Assembly (NCBI RefSeq): GCF_000220705.2
Contig: NZ_CP023202.1
Location: forward strand, 6,602,501-6,666,500
Direction: 5' to 3'
Origin: Streptomyces xinghaiensis S187
Lineage (GTDB): Bacteria; Actinomycetota; Actinomycetes; Streptomycetales; Streptomycetaceae
Length of the DNA stretch: 64,000 bases
Under the pieces are notes generated by a model. It had not been told where the DNA came from and ran no database searches. It saw only the letters and a list, made by a program, of their open reading frames with translations. The position numbers were made by a program, and so were the translations under genes. Each line of letters begins with the position of its first letter. Position 1 is the first letter of the stretch. Positions 1 to 8,889 of the stretch are shown piece by piece.

Positions 1-129
1 GCCGACCGCGTGGTCCGCGACCTCGCCGAACTCCTGTCCGGGTCCGGCCCGGGCGTGATCCCCGGGGAAATCCCCGGCCCCGGCGCGGTTCCCCGTCCCG
101 GCCCCGAGACCGAGAAAGGCCCGGCATGA
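1..129 (+). CDS. 3' end of a HAD-family hydrolase, probably beta-phosphoglucomutase-like (partial)
   Basis: An open frame runs from the window edge to TGA at 127-129. Only the last 42 residues are present. They begin ADRVVRDLAELL, which resembles the final helix of HAD-IA phosphatases and beta-phosphoglucomutases, and then continue into a Pro/Gly-rich tail. The stop overlaps the ATG of the GH65 gene as ATGA, so the two are translationally coupled. Known of the families: GH65 phosphorylases release beta-glucose 1-phosphate, and a neighbouring beta-phosphoglucomutase converts it to glucose 6-phosphate. The assignment rests mainly on this pairing; the catalytic N-terminal part lies outside the window. 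Confidence 0.6.
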   Translation, partial: ADRVVRDLAELLSGSGPGVIPGEIPGPGAVPRPGPETEKGPA

Positions 130-2534
130 ACGACTGGACCTGGAGGTACGAGGGCTACGACCCCGCCCGGGAACGCCTCCGCGAAGCCCTGTGCACCCTC
201 GGCAACGGCTACTTCGCCACCCGCGGCGCCGCCCCCGAGTGCACCGCCGACGGCGTGCACTATCCCGGCACCTACGCCGCCGGCTGCTACAACCGGCTCA
301 CCTCCACCGTCGCCGGGCGCGAGGTCGAGAACGAGGACATGGTCAACCTGCCGAACTGGCTGCCGCTGCGCTTCCGCGCCCACAGCGACGGCACGGCGGA
401 CACCGCCCCGGAGACCGCCTGGTTCTCACCCGACGCCGGGGGCCTCCTCACCCACGAGCAGACCCTCGACCTGCGCTCCGGCACGCTGACCCGCGACTTC
501 CGCAGCGAGGACGCGGCCGGCCGCCGCATCCGCGTCCAGCAGACCCGCTTCCTGCACATGGCCGACCCGCACCTCGCCGTGCTGCGCACCGTCCTCGAAC
601 CGGAGAACTGGTCGGGTCTCCTGGAGGTGGAGTCCGGACTCGACGGCGAGGTCACCAACTCCGGTGTGGCCCGCTACCGCGACCTCGCCGGGCGCCATCT
701 CACCGGCGTCACCACCGGCATCCGGGAACCGGACACCGTCTGGCTCCACTGCCGCACCACCCGCTCCGACATCGGCATCGGCATGGCCGCGCGCACCACC
801 ACCACACCGCAGCCCGCCTCCTCCCGGCTGGAACCGGGCACCGCGCACACCCGCCGGCTGCTGCTCCTGCCCGCCGCGCCCGGCCGGCCCGCCACCGTCG
901 ACAAGACCGTCGCCCTGCACACCTCCCGCGACCCGGCCGTCGGCGACCCGCTCCAGGCCGTCCTCGACCGGGCCGGACAGGCGCCCCCCTACGCGGACCT
1001 GCTCGCCTCCCACCGCCGGGCCTGGCACGAGCTGTGGGAGCGCGCCGAGCTGGACGTCCCCGGCGAGGCCGGCCGCATCCTGCGGTTCCACCTCTTCCAC
1101 GTCCTGCAGACCCTCTCCCCGCACACCGCCGGACTCGACGTCGGCGTGCCCGCGCGGGGCCTGCACGGCGAGGCGTACCGGGGCCACGTCTTCTGGGACG
1201 AGCTGTTCGTGCTGCCGTATCTGAACCTGCACTTCCCGGAGGTGTCCCGCGCCCTGCTGGACTACCGGCACCGGCGGCTGCCCCGCGCCTGCCGCTCCGC
1301 GCGCGAGGCGGGCCGCCTCGGCGCGATGTACCCGTGGCAGAGCGCCGCCGACGGCCGCGAGGAGACCCAGGAGGTCCATCTCAACCCGCGTTCCGGCCGC
1401 TGGCTGCCCGACCACTCCCGGCTCCAGCACCATGTCGGCTCCGCGGTCGCGTACAACGTCTGGCACTACTGCGAGGCCACCGGGGACACCGGCTATCTGC
1501 AGACCAGGGGTGCCGAGATGCTGACGCAGATCGCGCGCTTCTGGGCGAGCGGCGCCGAGTTCGACCCGGCACTGGGCCGCTACCGCATCCGCGGGGTGGT
1601 CGGCCCCGACGAGTACCACGAGGGCTACCCGGACGCGTCCGCCCCGGGGCTCGACGACAACGCGTACACCAACGTCACCGCCGCCTGGGTGCTCACCCGC
1701 GCCCTGGAGGTCGTCCGCGCCCTGCCCGAGCCGCGCCGCCGGCAGCTCTTCGAGGAGACCGGTACGGACCCCGGCGAACCGGACCGCTGGGAGGAGGTGT
1801 CCCGCCGGCTGCACGTGCCCTTCCACCGGGGGGTCATCAGCCAGTTCGAGGGCTACGGCGAACTCGCCGAGCTGGACTGGGACGGCTACCGCCGCCGTTA
1901 CGGCAACATCCGCCGGCTGGACCGCATCCTGGAGGCCGAGGGCGACAGCGCCAACCGCTACCAGGCGTCCAAGCAGGCCGACGCGCTGATGCTCGGCTAC
2001 CTCTTCCCGCCCGCCGAACTCGCCGGGATCTTCCGGCACCTGGGCTACGAACTCGACGACGACACCTGGCGGCGGACCGTCGACTACTACCTGCGCCGCA
2101 CCTCGCACGGCTCGACGCTCAGCGGCCTGGTGCACGGCTGGGTCCTGGCCCGGGTGCGGCGTGCCGAAGCGTGGGAGTTCTGCCTGGAGGCGCTGAAGGG
2201 CGATGTGGCCGACATCCAGGGCGGCACCACCGAGGAGGGCATCCACCTCGGTGCCATGGCCGGCACCCTCGACCTCGTGCAGCGGGGCCTGACCGGGATG
2301 GACCCGCGCGCCGACGCGCTCGTCCTCGACCCGGCGCCGCTGCCGGAACTGTCCGAGTACTGCTTCACCGTCCGCTACCACAACCACTGGGGCCTGGCCA
2401 TGCGGCTGAGCCCCGGTCAACTCCGCATTGACGTACCGGCGTCCGACGAACCGCCGGTCCGGCTGGTGCTCCCGGACCGGTCCGTCACCCTCGACCCCGG
2501 CGAGTCCTGCACGCTGGAGCTGACGGAGCCGTAG
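126..2534 (+). CDS. Glycoside hydrolase family 65 (maltose/trehalose/kojibiose phosphorylase-type)
   Basis: 802 residues, normal length for GH65. The protein has the N-terminal beta-sandwich, an (alpha/alpha)6 barrel and a short C-terminal beta domain. The barrel segment holding FWDELFVLPYL (about residues 355-370) and the block VVGPDEYHE around Glu496, the expected general acid, are clear. THGS-like phosphate-binding residues appear as TSHGSTLSG near residue 660. Family knowledge: reversible phosphorolysis of an alpha-linked glucose disaccharide to beta-glucose 1-phosphate plus glucose. Which disaccharide is used cannot be read from the sequence. There is no signal peptide, so it acts in the cytosol. 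It overlaps the upstream HAD gene by four bases and forms an operon with it. Confidence 0.9.
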   Translation: MNDWTWRYEGYDPARERLREALCTLGNGYFATRGAAPECTADGVHYPGTYAAGCYNRLTSTVAGREVENEDMVNLPNWLPLRFRAHSDGTADTAPETAWFSPDAGGLLTHEQTLDLRSGTLTRDFRSEDAAGRRIRVQQTRFLHMADPHLAVLRTVLEPENWSGLLEVESGLDGEVTNSGVARYRDLAGRHLTGVTTGIREPDTVWLHCRTTRSDIGIGMAARTTTTPQPASSRLEPGTAHTRRLLLLPAAPGRPATVDKTVALHTSRDPAVGDPLQAVLDRAGQAPPYADLLASHRRAWHELWERAELDVPGEAGRILRFHLFHVLQTLSPHTAGLDVGVPARGLHGEAYRGHVFWDELFVLPYLNLHFPEVSRALLDYRHRRLPRACRSAREAGRLGAMYPWQSAADGREETQEVHLNPRSGRWLPDHSRLQHHVGSAVAYNVWHYCEATGDTGYLQTRGAEMLTQIARFWASGAEFDPALGRYRIRGVVGPDEYHEGYPDASAPGLDDNAYTNVTAAWVLTRALEVVRALPEPRRRQLFEETGTDPGEPDRWEEVSRRLHVPFHRGVISQFEGYGELAELDWDGYRRRYGNIRRLDRILEAEGDSANRYQASKQADALMLGYLFPPAELAGIFRHLGYELDDDTWRRTVDYYLRRTSHGSTLSGLVHGWVLARVRRAEAWEFCLEALKGDVADIQGGTTEEGIHLGAMAGTLDLVQRGLTGMDPRADALVLDPAPLPELSEYCFTVRYHNHWGLAMRLSPGQLRIDVPASDEPPVRLVLPDRSVTLDPGESCTLELTEP

Positions 2535-2682
2535 GCCGGGAGTCCGCGGCCGGGGGCCCCGCGGTGCGCGGCGGTCCGCCGGGTAGGGAAGACTCGGACC
2601 GGACACCCGGCGCGGCCACCGCCGGCGCGCCGGTGTCCCCGCGACCGATCCGCCCGCCACTCAGCACACGGAGGTAACTCCC

Positions 2683-3558
2683 ATGCCCCGACCCGTCGTC
2701 GCCGGTCTGGACGGCACCCGGGCCAGTTTCGCGGCCGCCGACTGGGCGGCCCGGGAGGCGCTCCAGCGGGAGCTGCCGATGACCCTGGTGCACGCCTGGA
2801 GCTGGGAACCGGTCGACCTGCCCGTCACCCGGGACGAGGAGACCCAGCGGGAGGCGGCGCGGCGGATGCTGCACGAGGCCGCGGCCGGGCTGGAGGAGCG
2901 GTACCCCGATCTGGACCTCACCGCCGAACAGCCCCCGGCGCCCGCCGTCGCGGCCCTGCTGGAACGGAGCGAGGACGCCGAGATGCTCGTCCTCGGCACC
3001 CGCGGCTACGGCCCCCTGGTCGGCTTCCTGCTGGGCTCGGTCGGCCTCCAGGTGCTGGGCCGGGCCGGCGGTCCGGTGGTCATGGTGCGTGCGGCCGAGG
3101 ACGAGAGCGACAGGCCGGAGCGGCGACGGGACGAGGTCGTGGCCGGCCTGCACCAGCTCACGGCCGGAGGCGAACCGGTGTTCGCGTTCGCCTTCGCCCA
3201 CGCGGCGGCCCACGGCATGCGGCTCCGCGCCGTACGGGCCTGGAGCCTGCCCACGGTCTTCAACTACAGCCCGGCGGCCATGAAGCTCGCCGACGAGTCC
3301 GGCGGCATCGAGGCGCACGAGAAGAAGCTGCTCCACGAGGCGCTGAAGCCCTGGCGGGAGCGGTACCCGGAGGTGGAGGTCGTCGAGCACGTGGACATCG
3401 GCGCCGCGGCGGAGGTGCTGCTGACCGCCTCGGCCCGGGCCGGGCTCATGGTCGTCGGCCGCCGCGGGAACCCGGGCCGCGGCCGTCATCTGGGCCCGGT
3501 GGCCCACGCGACGCTGCACCACGCCGGCTGCCCCGTCGCGGTGGTGGCCCACGACTGA
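2683..3558 (+). CDS. Tandem-domain universal stress protein
   Basis: 291 residues made of two UspA domains, about 1-140 and 148-291. The first carries the full ATP-binding signature G-T-R-G-x9-G-S (residues about 106-120). In the second the matching loop reads GRRG followed by a Gly-rich stretch ending in GPV, so the final Ser/Thr is lost and nucleotide binding there may be weaker. The start is ATG behind GGAGG (spacing about 8). Proteins of this type respond to starvation, hypoxia or redox stress in actinomycetes, but their exact role is usually unknown. It is monocistronic here and convergent with the SDR gene. Confidence 0.9.
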   Translation: MPRPVVAGLDGTRASFAAADWAAREALQRELPMTLVHAWSWEPVDLPVTRDEETQREAARRMLHEAAAGLEERYPDLDLTAEQPPAPAVAALLERSEDAEMLVLGTRGYGPLVGFLLGSVGLQVLGRAGGPVVMVRAAEDESDRPERRRDEVVAGLHQLTAGGEPVFAFAFAHAAAHGMRLRAVRAWSLPTVFNYSPAAMKLADESGGIEAHEKKLLHEALKPWRERYPEVEVVEHVDIGAAAEVLLTASARAGLMVVGRRGNPGRGRHLGPVAHATLHHAGCPVAVVAHD

Positions 3559-3658
3559 CACGGGGAGACCGACACGGGGGCGGGACCGCGGCCCGGGGCA
3601 CCGGAGCCCTTTCCCCGGCCTCCCCGCGTTCCTCGTTTTCCGCCGTGACCCGCCCGCG

Positions 3659-4540
3659 CTACGGCAGCGGGGTGCCGCCCGTCGCGTTCAGGATCTCCGC
3701 CGTGATGAAGCTCGCGTCCTGCGAGGCGAGGTAGACGAACGCCGGTGCCATCTCCGCCGGCTGGGCCGGGCGTCCGAGCGGCGCCTGCTTCCCGAACTTC
3801 TCGGTGTCGGGCATCGTCGCCGGGATCAGCGGGGTCCAGACCGGGCCGGGCGCCACCGCGTTGACGCGGATGCCGCGGTCGGCGAGGTACTGCGCCAGCC
3901 CCTGGGTGAACGTGACGATGGCGCCCTTGGTGGTCGCGTAGTCCAGCAGGTGCGGGCTCGCCTTGTACGCCTGTACGGACGTGGTGTTGATGATGCAGCC
4001 GCCCTCGGGGATGTGCGGCAGGGCCATCTTGGAGAGCCAGAACATGCCGTACAGATTGGTCCGCATCGTCCGGTCGAACTGCTCGGTGGTGATGCCCTCG
4101 ATGCTCTCCGGCTGCGCCATCTGGAACGCCGCGTTGTTCACCAGGACGTCGATCCGCCCGAACTCCTGGACCGCGCGGTCCACCAGGGCGCGGCACTCGG
4201 TCTCCTCACGGATGTCACAGGAGACGGCGACTGCCCGCCGCCCGGCGTCCTCGACGAGCCGGACGGTCTCCCGGGCGTCCTTCTCCTCTTCCTCCAGATA
4301 GGTGAACAGAACGTCGGCGCCCTCCCGGGCGAAGGCCAGCGCCACGGCCCGTCCGATGCCCGAGTCGCCGCCGGTGACGAGGGTGCGGCGGCCCTCCAGC
4401 CGGCCGCTGCCCCGGTAGGACGACTCGCCGTGGTCGGGTTCGGGCCGCATCTCCTCCGTGTGGCCGGGGTGCGGCTGGTCCTGCTGCGGGAAGTCCGGCC
4501 GCGGGTGCTGCGTCACGGGATTCTGCTGGTTGTCGCTCAT
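3659..4540 (-). CDS. SDR family oxidoreductase (YhdG/YghA-type, extended N-terminus)
   Basis: 293 residues. A polar Pro/Gln/His-rich tail of about 45 residues precedes a classical Rossmann SDR fold: cofactor loop TGGDSGIG at 56-63, NNAA after the fourth strand, a Ser of INTTS, and the YATTK active site. The tail plus the sequence QDASFITAEILN near the end is typical of the stress-associated glucose/alcohol dehydrogenase-like SDR group found in many bacteria. NAD(P)-dependent oxidation or reduction of an alcohol or sugar is likely; the substrate is unknown. The ATG at 4538-4540 fits the family start. Far upstream in-frame codons read through low-complexity sequence and were not used. Confidence 0.88.
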   Translation of the reverse strand: MSDNQQNPVTQHPRPDFPQQDQPHPGHTEEMRPEPDHGESSYRGSGRLEGRRTLVTGGDSGIGRAVALAFAREGADVLFTYLEEEEKDARETVRLVEDAGRRAVAVSCDIREETECRALVDRAVQEFGRIDVLVNNAAFQMAQPESIEGITTEQFDRTMRTNLYGMFWLSKMALPHIPEGGCIINTTSVQAYKASPHLLDYATTKGAIVTFTQGLAQYLADRGIRVNAVAPGPVWTPLIPATMPDTEKFGKQAPLGRPAQPAEMAPAFVYLASQDASFITAEILNATGGTPLP

Positions 4541-4750
4541 CCAAGCCGTCCTGTTTCTTCCGTTTGCGGGTGTGCATCGGGTGCCCTGCCGCCCGCCGGG
4601 AAAACCGCCGCACGGCCCGTACGGAGGGTGTACGAGCGGCGGGACGGCGGCGCGGAGGAATATGCCTCCGGCTGAACACACCGCCGCTCCCGCCCGTAAG
4701 AGAGGAGCAGGCGGGCTGGCCGCCGCACGGGCTGAGGAGGTTCCCCTCGC

Positions 4751-5764
4751 ATGACCGCGCATCGCACGGCTGTGCCGGCCGTAGTCGCCGGTGCCGCCGC
4801 TCTGCTGCTCCCCGCCCTGACCGCGGCCCCGGCGGCCGCCCACGGGGCGCCGACCGGCCCGCTCAGCCGCGCCGCCGCCTGCGGGCCGGAGGGCGGCGCG
4901 TACGCGCGGTCCGCCGCCTGCCGCGCCGCCGTCGCCGCCAACAAGGGGGAGCCGCTGGGCGCCTGGGACAACCTCCGGCGGGCGGACACCGGCGGCCGGG
5001 AGCGCGAACGCCGGGTCATCCCGGACGGCCGGCTGTGCAGCGCGGGCCTGGACGCCCACCGCGGCCTGGACACCCCGCGCACCGACTGGCCGGTCACGGA
5101 GCTGTCCGCCGGCTCCCGGCTCACCCTCGGCTACGAGGGCACGATCCCGCACCCGGGCACCTTCGACCTGTATCTGACCCGGCCCGGATACGATCCGTCG
5201 TCCCCCCTGACCTGGTCGGATCTGGATACCAAGCCCTTCGCGTCCGTCACCGGGCCGCAGCTCGCGGACGGTTCCTACCGCATCCGGGGCCGCCTCCCCG
5301 CCGACCGGACCGGACGCCATCTGCTCTACACGGTCTGGCGGACCACGGACTCCTCGGACACCTACTACTCCTGCTCCGACCTGCTCCTCGTCCCGGCCGG
5401 GACGGCGGGTGCCGCCGGGGACGGCGACGGCCCGCGGGACCGTCCCGCCCGGGACCGGGGCGAACGCGGCGGAGAGGCGGCGCCCGCCCCGGCCGGGAAG
5501 ACCCCGGCCGCGAAGAACCCCGCCCCGGAGCCCGCCGGCCCGGACGCCGCCGGAAACCCGGAGGCTCCGGACGGCGGCGAACCGGCGGAGGGGGCGGCGG
5601 GCGGGGCGGCGGACTCCGGGGCGGACACCCCGCGGCCGGCCCCGCGGGCCGTGGCCTCGTCCTCCTCCGCCACGGACTCCTGGCTGCTGCCGGCGGGAGC
5701 CGCGGCGCTCCTCGCGGGCGGCGCCGCCGTGGCCACGCTTCTCCTCCGCCGCCGTCGCTCCTGA
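4751..5764 (+). CDS. Cell-surface AA10 lytic polysaccharide monooxygenase with C-terminal membrane anchor
   Basis: 337 residues. A signal peptide ends APAAA before His31, which would become His1 of the mature protein, the first ligand of the copper histidine brace. The second brace His is most likely His134 in TIPHPGTF. The catalytic domain spans about 31-215 with conserved CSAG, WPVTELSAGS and a cysteine-paired YYSCSD segment. It is followed by a Pro/Ala/Gly-rich linker (about 220-305) and a hydrophobic helix ending RRRRS, which is a membrane anchor. Family knowledge: AA10 enzymes oxidatively cleave chitin or cellulose. An anchored form would work on the producer's own surface or adjacent polymer. 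GAGGAGG lies 10 bases before ATG. Confidence 0.85.
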   Translation: MTAHRTAVPAVVAGAAALLLPALTAAPAAAHGAPTGPLSRAAACGPEGGAYARSAACRAAVAANKGEPLGAWDNLRRADTGGRERERRVIPDGRLCSAGLDAHRGLDTPRTDWPVTELSAGSRLTLGYEGTIPHPGTFDLYLTRPGYDPSSPLTWSDLDTKPFASVTGPQLADGSYRIRGRLPADRTGRHLLYTVWRTTDSSDTYYSCSDLLLVPAGTAGAAGDGDGPRDRPARDRGERGGEAAPAPAGKTPAAKNPAPEPAGPDAAGNPEAPDGGEPAEGAAGGAADSGADTPRPAPRAVASSSSATDSWLLPAGAAALLAGGAAVATLLLRRRRS

Positions 5765-5884
5765 TCCCTCCCCGCCCCGGAACGGTCCGCATCCGCCCCG
5801 GGGCCCGGCAGGCGCCGGCACCGCCGATCCACCGCCGCCGCGGACGCGTCCGCGGCGCACCGAACCGACAAGGAGCTCCCCGCC

Positions 5885-7258
5885 GTGTCCCAACCGCTCG
5901 ATACCGGCGTGCTGCGCAGCACCGCGCACAGCCCGTCCTGGGCCATGCTCAACCGCCTCTCGGGGAACGACACGTCCGGCGGCGCGGCGGGGGCCGTGCA
6001 GCAGGCCGAGGGCTCCGGGAGGGTGGCGGCCCCAGCGCCGCCGCCGGCGGCCCCGCTGAACCCGGTGGCCCCGTACGGCAACGGCGCGGCCCCGCAGGCG
6101 CCGGGCGGTACGCAGCAGCGGGTGGACTTCTGCATCCCCTGCAACCCGTACTTCCCGACCCCGCACATGTTCGGGCGGCTGCGGGACTCCCTGGAGACGA
6201 TCCTCAAGTACTACCCGAGCGACGCCGACACCGTCACGGCCGAACTCTGCACCGTCCTCGGTCTCAACCCGCAGACCGTCGCCATGGGCAACGGCTCCAC
6301 CGAGCTGATCACCTGGATCGACCACCTGCTGGTCGAGGAGAGCCTGGCCGTCCCGATCCCCACCTTCGGCCGCTGGACCGACCAGCCGATGGAGACCGGC
6401 AAGCGGGTGGACATGTTCCCGCTGCGGGAGGAGCAGGACTTCGCGCTCGACCTCCAGGAGTACGTGCGGTTCATCCGGCGGCGCGGCTCCCGGGTGGCCG
6501 TGGTGTGCAACCCCAACAACCCCGACGGCGGCTATCTCCGCCGCAGCCAGATCGTCTGGCTGCTGGACGAACTCGCCGATCTCGACCTGGTGGTGATCGA
6601 CGAGTCGTTCATCGACTTCGTCGACGCAGAGCGCGCCCCGTCCGTCGCCGACGAGGCCACGATCCGGCCCAATGTCGTCGTTCTCAAGAGTCTCGGCAAG
6701 AACTTCGGCCTGCACGGCATCCGCTTCGGCTACTGCGTCGCCAACCCGGCCCTCGCGGCCACCATCCGGAACGCGCTGCCGAAGTGGAACCTCAACGCCT
6801 TCGCCGAGACCGTGGTCTTCATGCTCAAGGAGTACGGCGCCGAGTACCAGCAGAGCCTGAGCATGCTGGCGAGCGACCGCGCCAACATGGCCATGGCCCT
6901 GGCGGCGCTGCCGGAGCTGGTGGTCTTCCTCTCCCAGGGCAACTTTCTGCTCGTCAAGCTGCCGAACGGGGTGGACGGAGTCACCCTGCGGGACCGGCTG
7001 CTGACCGAGCACGGCCTCTACGTCCGCGAGTGCGGCAACAAGCTCGGCAGCAGCAGCCGCTTCCTCCGGCTGGTCGTCAGGCCGTACGCGGACGTCGAGA
7101 GACTCGTGGCGGCCCTGCGCACCTGTCTCTACGGCACCCGGCCGTCGCCGCACCAGCCGCAACCGCAACCGCAGCCGTCGGCGCAGCAGCCGCGACCGGC
7201 GCAGCAGCCACCGCATCCGGTGCTCGCGGCGCTGCCGGTGGGGGCCGCGGTCTCCTGA
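5885..7258 (+). CDS. PLP-dependent class I/II aminotransferase (histidinol-phosphate aminotransferase-like)
   Basis: 457 residues. The fold-type I core covers about 85-415: CNPNNPDGG, VIDESFIDF and the PLP lysine Lys272 in SLGKNFGLHG. The core most resembles histidinol-phosphate aminotransferase or CobD-like threonine-phosphate decarboxylase enzymes. An 80-residue Ala/Pro-rich N-terminal extension and a 40-residue tail of Pro-Gln repeats are unusual for either. GTG start with AAGGAG six bases upstream. A strong hairpin follows the stop at 7269-7308, so it is not in one simple operon with the following heme-oxygenase-fold gene. Substrate unknown; a dedicated role outside histidine synthesis is likely because of the extensions. 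Confidence 0.82.
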   Translation: MSQPLDTGVLRSTAHSPSWAMLNRLSGNDTSGGAAGAVQQAEGSGRVAAPAPPPAAPLNPVAPYGNGAAPQAPGGTQQRVDFCIPCNPYFPTPHMFGRLRDSLETILKYYPSDADTVTAELCTVLGLNPQTVAMGNGSTELITWIDHLLVEESLAVPIPTFGRWTDQPMETGKRVDMFPLREEQDFALDLQEYVRFIRRRGSRVAVVCNPNNPDGGYLRRSQIVWLLDELADLDLVVIDESFIDFVDAERAPSVADEATIRPNVVVLKSLGKNFGLHGIRFGYCVANPALAATIRNALPKWNLNAFAETVVFMLKEYGAEYQQSLSMLASDRANMAMALAALPELVVFLSQGNFLLVKLPNGVDGVTLRDRLLTEHGLYVRECGNKLGSSSRFLRLVVRPYADVERLVAALRTCLYGTRPSPHQPQPQPQPSAQQPRPAQQPPHPVLAALPVGAAVS

Positions 7259-7268
7259 CCCACCCCGT

Positions 7269-7308
7269 CCGGTGCTCCGCCCGGTGCCCGGCACGGGCGG
7301 AGCACCGG
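7269..7308 (+). terminator. Inverted repeat after the aminotransferase gene
   Basis: Perfect 15-bp arms at 7269-7283 and 7294-7308 around a 10-base loop, starting 11 bases after the stop codon. There is no U-tract, which is usual in Streptomyces. Confidence 0.7.
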
Positions 7309-7509
7309 GCGGCGGAGCGGACGGGGCCGGGCGGAAACGGAACGGGGACGGGGCGAGCGGGCCGGAGCGCCCGGGTGGAGGAAGGCGGGCGGAGGAGGGG
7401 CGGACGGACGGGCGCGGGGCCTTTGGCGGCACGTCACCGACGGGCCCCGGCGGCGGCGTTCGTGAGAACGTTGGGGCACGGCGATACGACTGGTCCGGGA
7501 GGCGGCACG

Positions 7510-8214
7510 ATGGTGCTATCGGCGCGAGAGGTGTTGGACGAAGCGGTACGGGAACTCGCACCGGACTCCGGGGGCAACCGCTTCGTCGCCCGCGTCGCGG
7601 AGGGCACCGCGCCTCCGGAGGCGCTCGCGGTCTTCGCCCTCGAACAGCGGCACATCATCGGTTCCGATCGCCGCAGCTTCCTCCATCTGGCGGACCGGGC
7701 CGCCGCGGAGCCCGCCGTCGAGGCGTTCTTCACCGGCCTGGCGCAGGGCGAGACCCTGGCCCTGGACCGGCTCGCGGACCTGGAGGCGGCCTGCGGCCTC
7801 GACGCGGGCACCGTCCGTGACTACGAGCCCCTGCCCGGCTGCCAGACCTTCCCGGCGTACGTCTCCTGGCTCGCGCTCAACGCCGAGCCGGTCGAGACCG
7901 TCATCGCCCTCACCGCCAACTTCGCGGCCTGGGGCAACTATTGCGCGGAGATGAGCCGCGGCCTGCGCCGCCACTACGGCTTCACGGACGCGGCCTGCGG
8001 CTTCGTCGACTTCTTCGCCACCCCCGCGCCGGAGGTCACCGAACAGGCGCTGGACGCCGTGCAGTCCGGCCTGGACGCCGGACTGCGGTTCGGGCGCCGG
8101 GCGGTGCACCACTACGGTCTGCTGCTGCAGACCTACGAGCTCATGTTCTGGGACACGCTCGCCGAGCCGTCCGCCGTCCGCCGCCCGGCGGGGTCCCGCC
8201 GCGCCGGCACCTGA
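7510..8214 (+). CDS. TenA/PqqC-like heme-oxygenase-fold protein
   Basis: 234 residues, all-helical by appearance. Features of the TenA/PqqC/heme-oxygenase-like fold are present: ALEQRHIIGSDRR in the first third, FFTGLAQGET in the middle, AWGNYCAEMSRGLRRHYGF and a C-terminal ELMFWDTL. The Glu and His residues in EQRH and ..EMSRGLRRHYG could bind metal, as in heme-oxygenase-like diiron enzymes, or form a TenA-type pocket. I cannot choose between thiaminase-like hydrolase, regulator-like TenA paralogue and diiron oxygenase. ATG start behind GGGAGG with good spacing. It lies downstream of the PLP gene but behind a terminator-like hairpin. Confidence 0.7.
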   Translation: MVLSAREVLDEAVRELAPDSGGNRFVARVAEGTAPPEALAVFALEQRHIIGSDRRSFLHLADRAAAEPAVEAFFTGLAQGETLALDRLADLEAACGLDAGTVRDYEPLPGCQTFPAYVSWLALNAEPVETVIALTANFAAWGNYCAEMSRGLRRHYGFTDAACGFVDFFATPAPEVTEQALDAVQSGLDAGLRFGRRAVHHYGLLLQTYELMFWDTLAEPSAVRRPAGSRRAGT

Positions 8215-8271
8215 ACGGGCCGGCGGCGGCCCGCCCCGCGTACGCCGGGCCGGCCGCCGCACCACGACCGC

Positions 8272-8676
8272 TCATCCCTTCCGGCTCCCGCGGGTCCGCG
8301 AGCGGTTCTCCTTGCGCACGGCCTCCAGCAGTTCCTGCCGCGACATCTTCGACCGGCCGGCGATGTCCATCCGCTGGGCCAGCTCGTACAGATGGGCCTT
8401 GGACGCCTGCTCGTCGACGCCCTCGCCGGTCGGCCCGCTCTGCGGCCGCGGCTGCGCCGCCCGCCGGTCGGACGGCCCCTTGCGGCCGCCCTCCTTGCGC
8501 TCCCAGTGGTCGCCCACCTTCTCGTACATGTGCTTGAGCGCGCCGAACGCCACCCGGTGGGCACGCTCGCCCTCGCCGTACTCCTCCACGGCCGAGTCGT
8601 GCGCCTTGATCCAGGTGCGCTGCGCCTTCTTGTCGGAGCGTTCCAGGGTCGAGGGGAGTTCCTTGCGTCCCGGCAC
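8272..8676 (-). CDS. ChaB family protein with C-terminal Rho-N-like domain
   Basis: 134 residues from a GTG at 8676 that gives the standard ChaB opening (V/M)PGRKELPSTLERS and has AGGTGG just upstream; in-frame ATGs at 8721 and 8730 add 15-18 residues and have no clear ribosome site. Residues 1-70 match ChaB (KKAQRTWIKAHDSAVEEYGEG, then a helical end). After a Pro/Gln-rich linker, residues about 95-128 form an SAP/Rho-N-type helix-loop-helix (LYELAQRMDIAGRSKMSRQELLEAV), a nucleic-acid-binding motif. ChaB was named as a regulator of the ChaA cation antiporter in enteric bacteria, but this arrangement in actinomycetes has no established role. Confidence 0.85.
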   Translation of the reverse strand: MPGRKELPSTLERSDKKAQRTWIKAHDSAVEEYGEGERAHRVAFGALKHMYEKVGDHWERKEGGRKGPSDRRAAQPRPQSGPTGEGVDEQASKAHLYELAQRMDIAGRSKMSRQELLEAVRKENRSRTRGSRKG

Positions 8677-8889
8677 CGGGACCACCTGCCTTCTCCGTCG
8701 GTGTCCGTCGGTCTCCGTCATCCGGTTCATCCGGTTCGTCCGGTCGATGACGTCCGGCCGGCGCCGCCGGCCGGATCCCTCCCGGGTACCCGGCAGCCGC
8801 CCCCTGATGCCCGGTGCCCGCCGTCCCGGCCGCGGTGCGGATATGGGATCTTGTTCTGATCACCGGCCCCGGGGGAGGAACTCCACACC

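Noticed and set aside
426..2660. Long minus-strand open frame covering the GH65 gene
   Set aside because: It has the Gly/Ala/Arg/Val-rich composition of the reverse frame of a GC-biased gene, and no domain; the plus-strand GH65 frame carries the catalytic motifs.
4541..7561. Long upstream extension of the SDR reading frame through 7561
   Set aside because: The extension is low-complexity and opposite to real genes; the SDR start at 4540 fits the family.
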